A stretch of DNA of 64,000 bases, from the NCBI GenBank assembly GCA_963970005.1, contig CAXAMN010021112.1, positions 2,455,071 through 2,519,070 on the forward strand, in the 5' to 3' direction. Of this stretch, positions 63,795-64,000 are shown one piece after another. Both the position numbers and the translations under genes were made by a program. The DNA is from Durusdinium trenchii (taxonomy: Eukaryota > Sar > Dinophyceae > Suessiales > Symbiodiniaceae). Each line of letters begins with the position of its first letter. The stretch's first letter is position 1. The notes beneath the pieces are model-generated. The model did no database searches. It was not told the DNA's origin and saw only the letters and a program-made list of their open reading frames with translations.

Positions 63795-64000
63795 AAGCCC
63801 CTACACCCGGGAAGATTCCCGGGAAGATGAACATGGGATGGCATGGAACCTGATGAAGACTAGCTTCCTCCCGCTGCACCAGTGGTTTTCAAGTTTTTAT
63901 GTTCTGTGTCATGGGTCTCTTCCAGAGCGCATTCCAAGTGCTTTTTCATGCAGGGCGGATGGGAAGACACAATGAAATATAATGAAATCGTGTCAGCAAT

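Noticed and set aside
1..64000. CRISPR array, tRNA, rRNA or spliced-leader RNA genes
   Set aside because: The tandem arrays have no spacers, and I saw no cloverleaf, rRNA-like block or dinoflagellate spliced-leader sequence. A covariance-model search would be decisive.

Overview
The window looks like nuclear DNA of a dinoflagellate, most likely of the Suessiales/Symbiodiniaceae type. The reasons are: short GC-rich islands with G/C-ending codons set in long AT-richer spacers; introns that end in AG and carry donors of the GT and, once, the GC type; every phase-consistent exon chain on the same (+) strand, as in dinoflagellate unidirectional gene arrays; many small inverted-repeat elements inside introns; a large 13-bp minisatellite whose translation is open in all frames; and a decayed LINE-type reverse transcriptase gene. 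There are no bacterial operons, no rRNA or tRNA genes that I can see, and no CRISPR. The species call is an inference.

Layout. 0-3.5 kb: one small + strand gene end (578-2544, two introns carrying inverted-repeat elements) and a further exon island. 5.3-8.0 kb: a satellite block made of 10-bp, about 52-bp and 13-bp tandem repeats. 8.1-11.3 kb: an eight-exon gene (312 residues visible) whose exon phases all match. 12.6-22.6 kb: scattered single exons, including one that carries a phytanoyl-CoA dioxygenase (PhyH) signature at 19.9 kb. 22.7-27.6 kb: no gene seen. 27.7-37.3 kb: exon islands (one AlkB-like), several inverted-repeat elements, a three-exon gene end at 34.2-35.2 kb and a 45-bp alternating purine/pyrimidine tract. 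40.4-46.7 kb: the best gene model, twelve exons and 457 residues, ending in a stop at 46708. 47.4-48.6 kb: two more exons. 49.6-52.9 kb: a degenerate retroelement coding for a low-complexity region, a ubiquitin-specific-protease-like domain and a reverse transcriptase. 53-60.5 kb: gene-poor DNA with duplications and three unusual clusters of short, irregularly spaced motifs (a fourth such cluster is at 14.4 kb). 57.8-63.8 kb: terminal exons of further small + strand genes.

Genes were modelled by eye from open frame, GC-rich third positions, acceptor and donor sites and, above all, agreement of intron phase between neighbouring exons. First exons were mostly not found, so most models are 3' parts. 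Almost none of the proteins can be named; no function is claimed for those. Two small inverted-repeat families (ends CCCAGACGCTC and CCCTATGGATCC) account for many of the introns' recognisable repeats.
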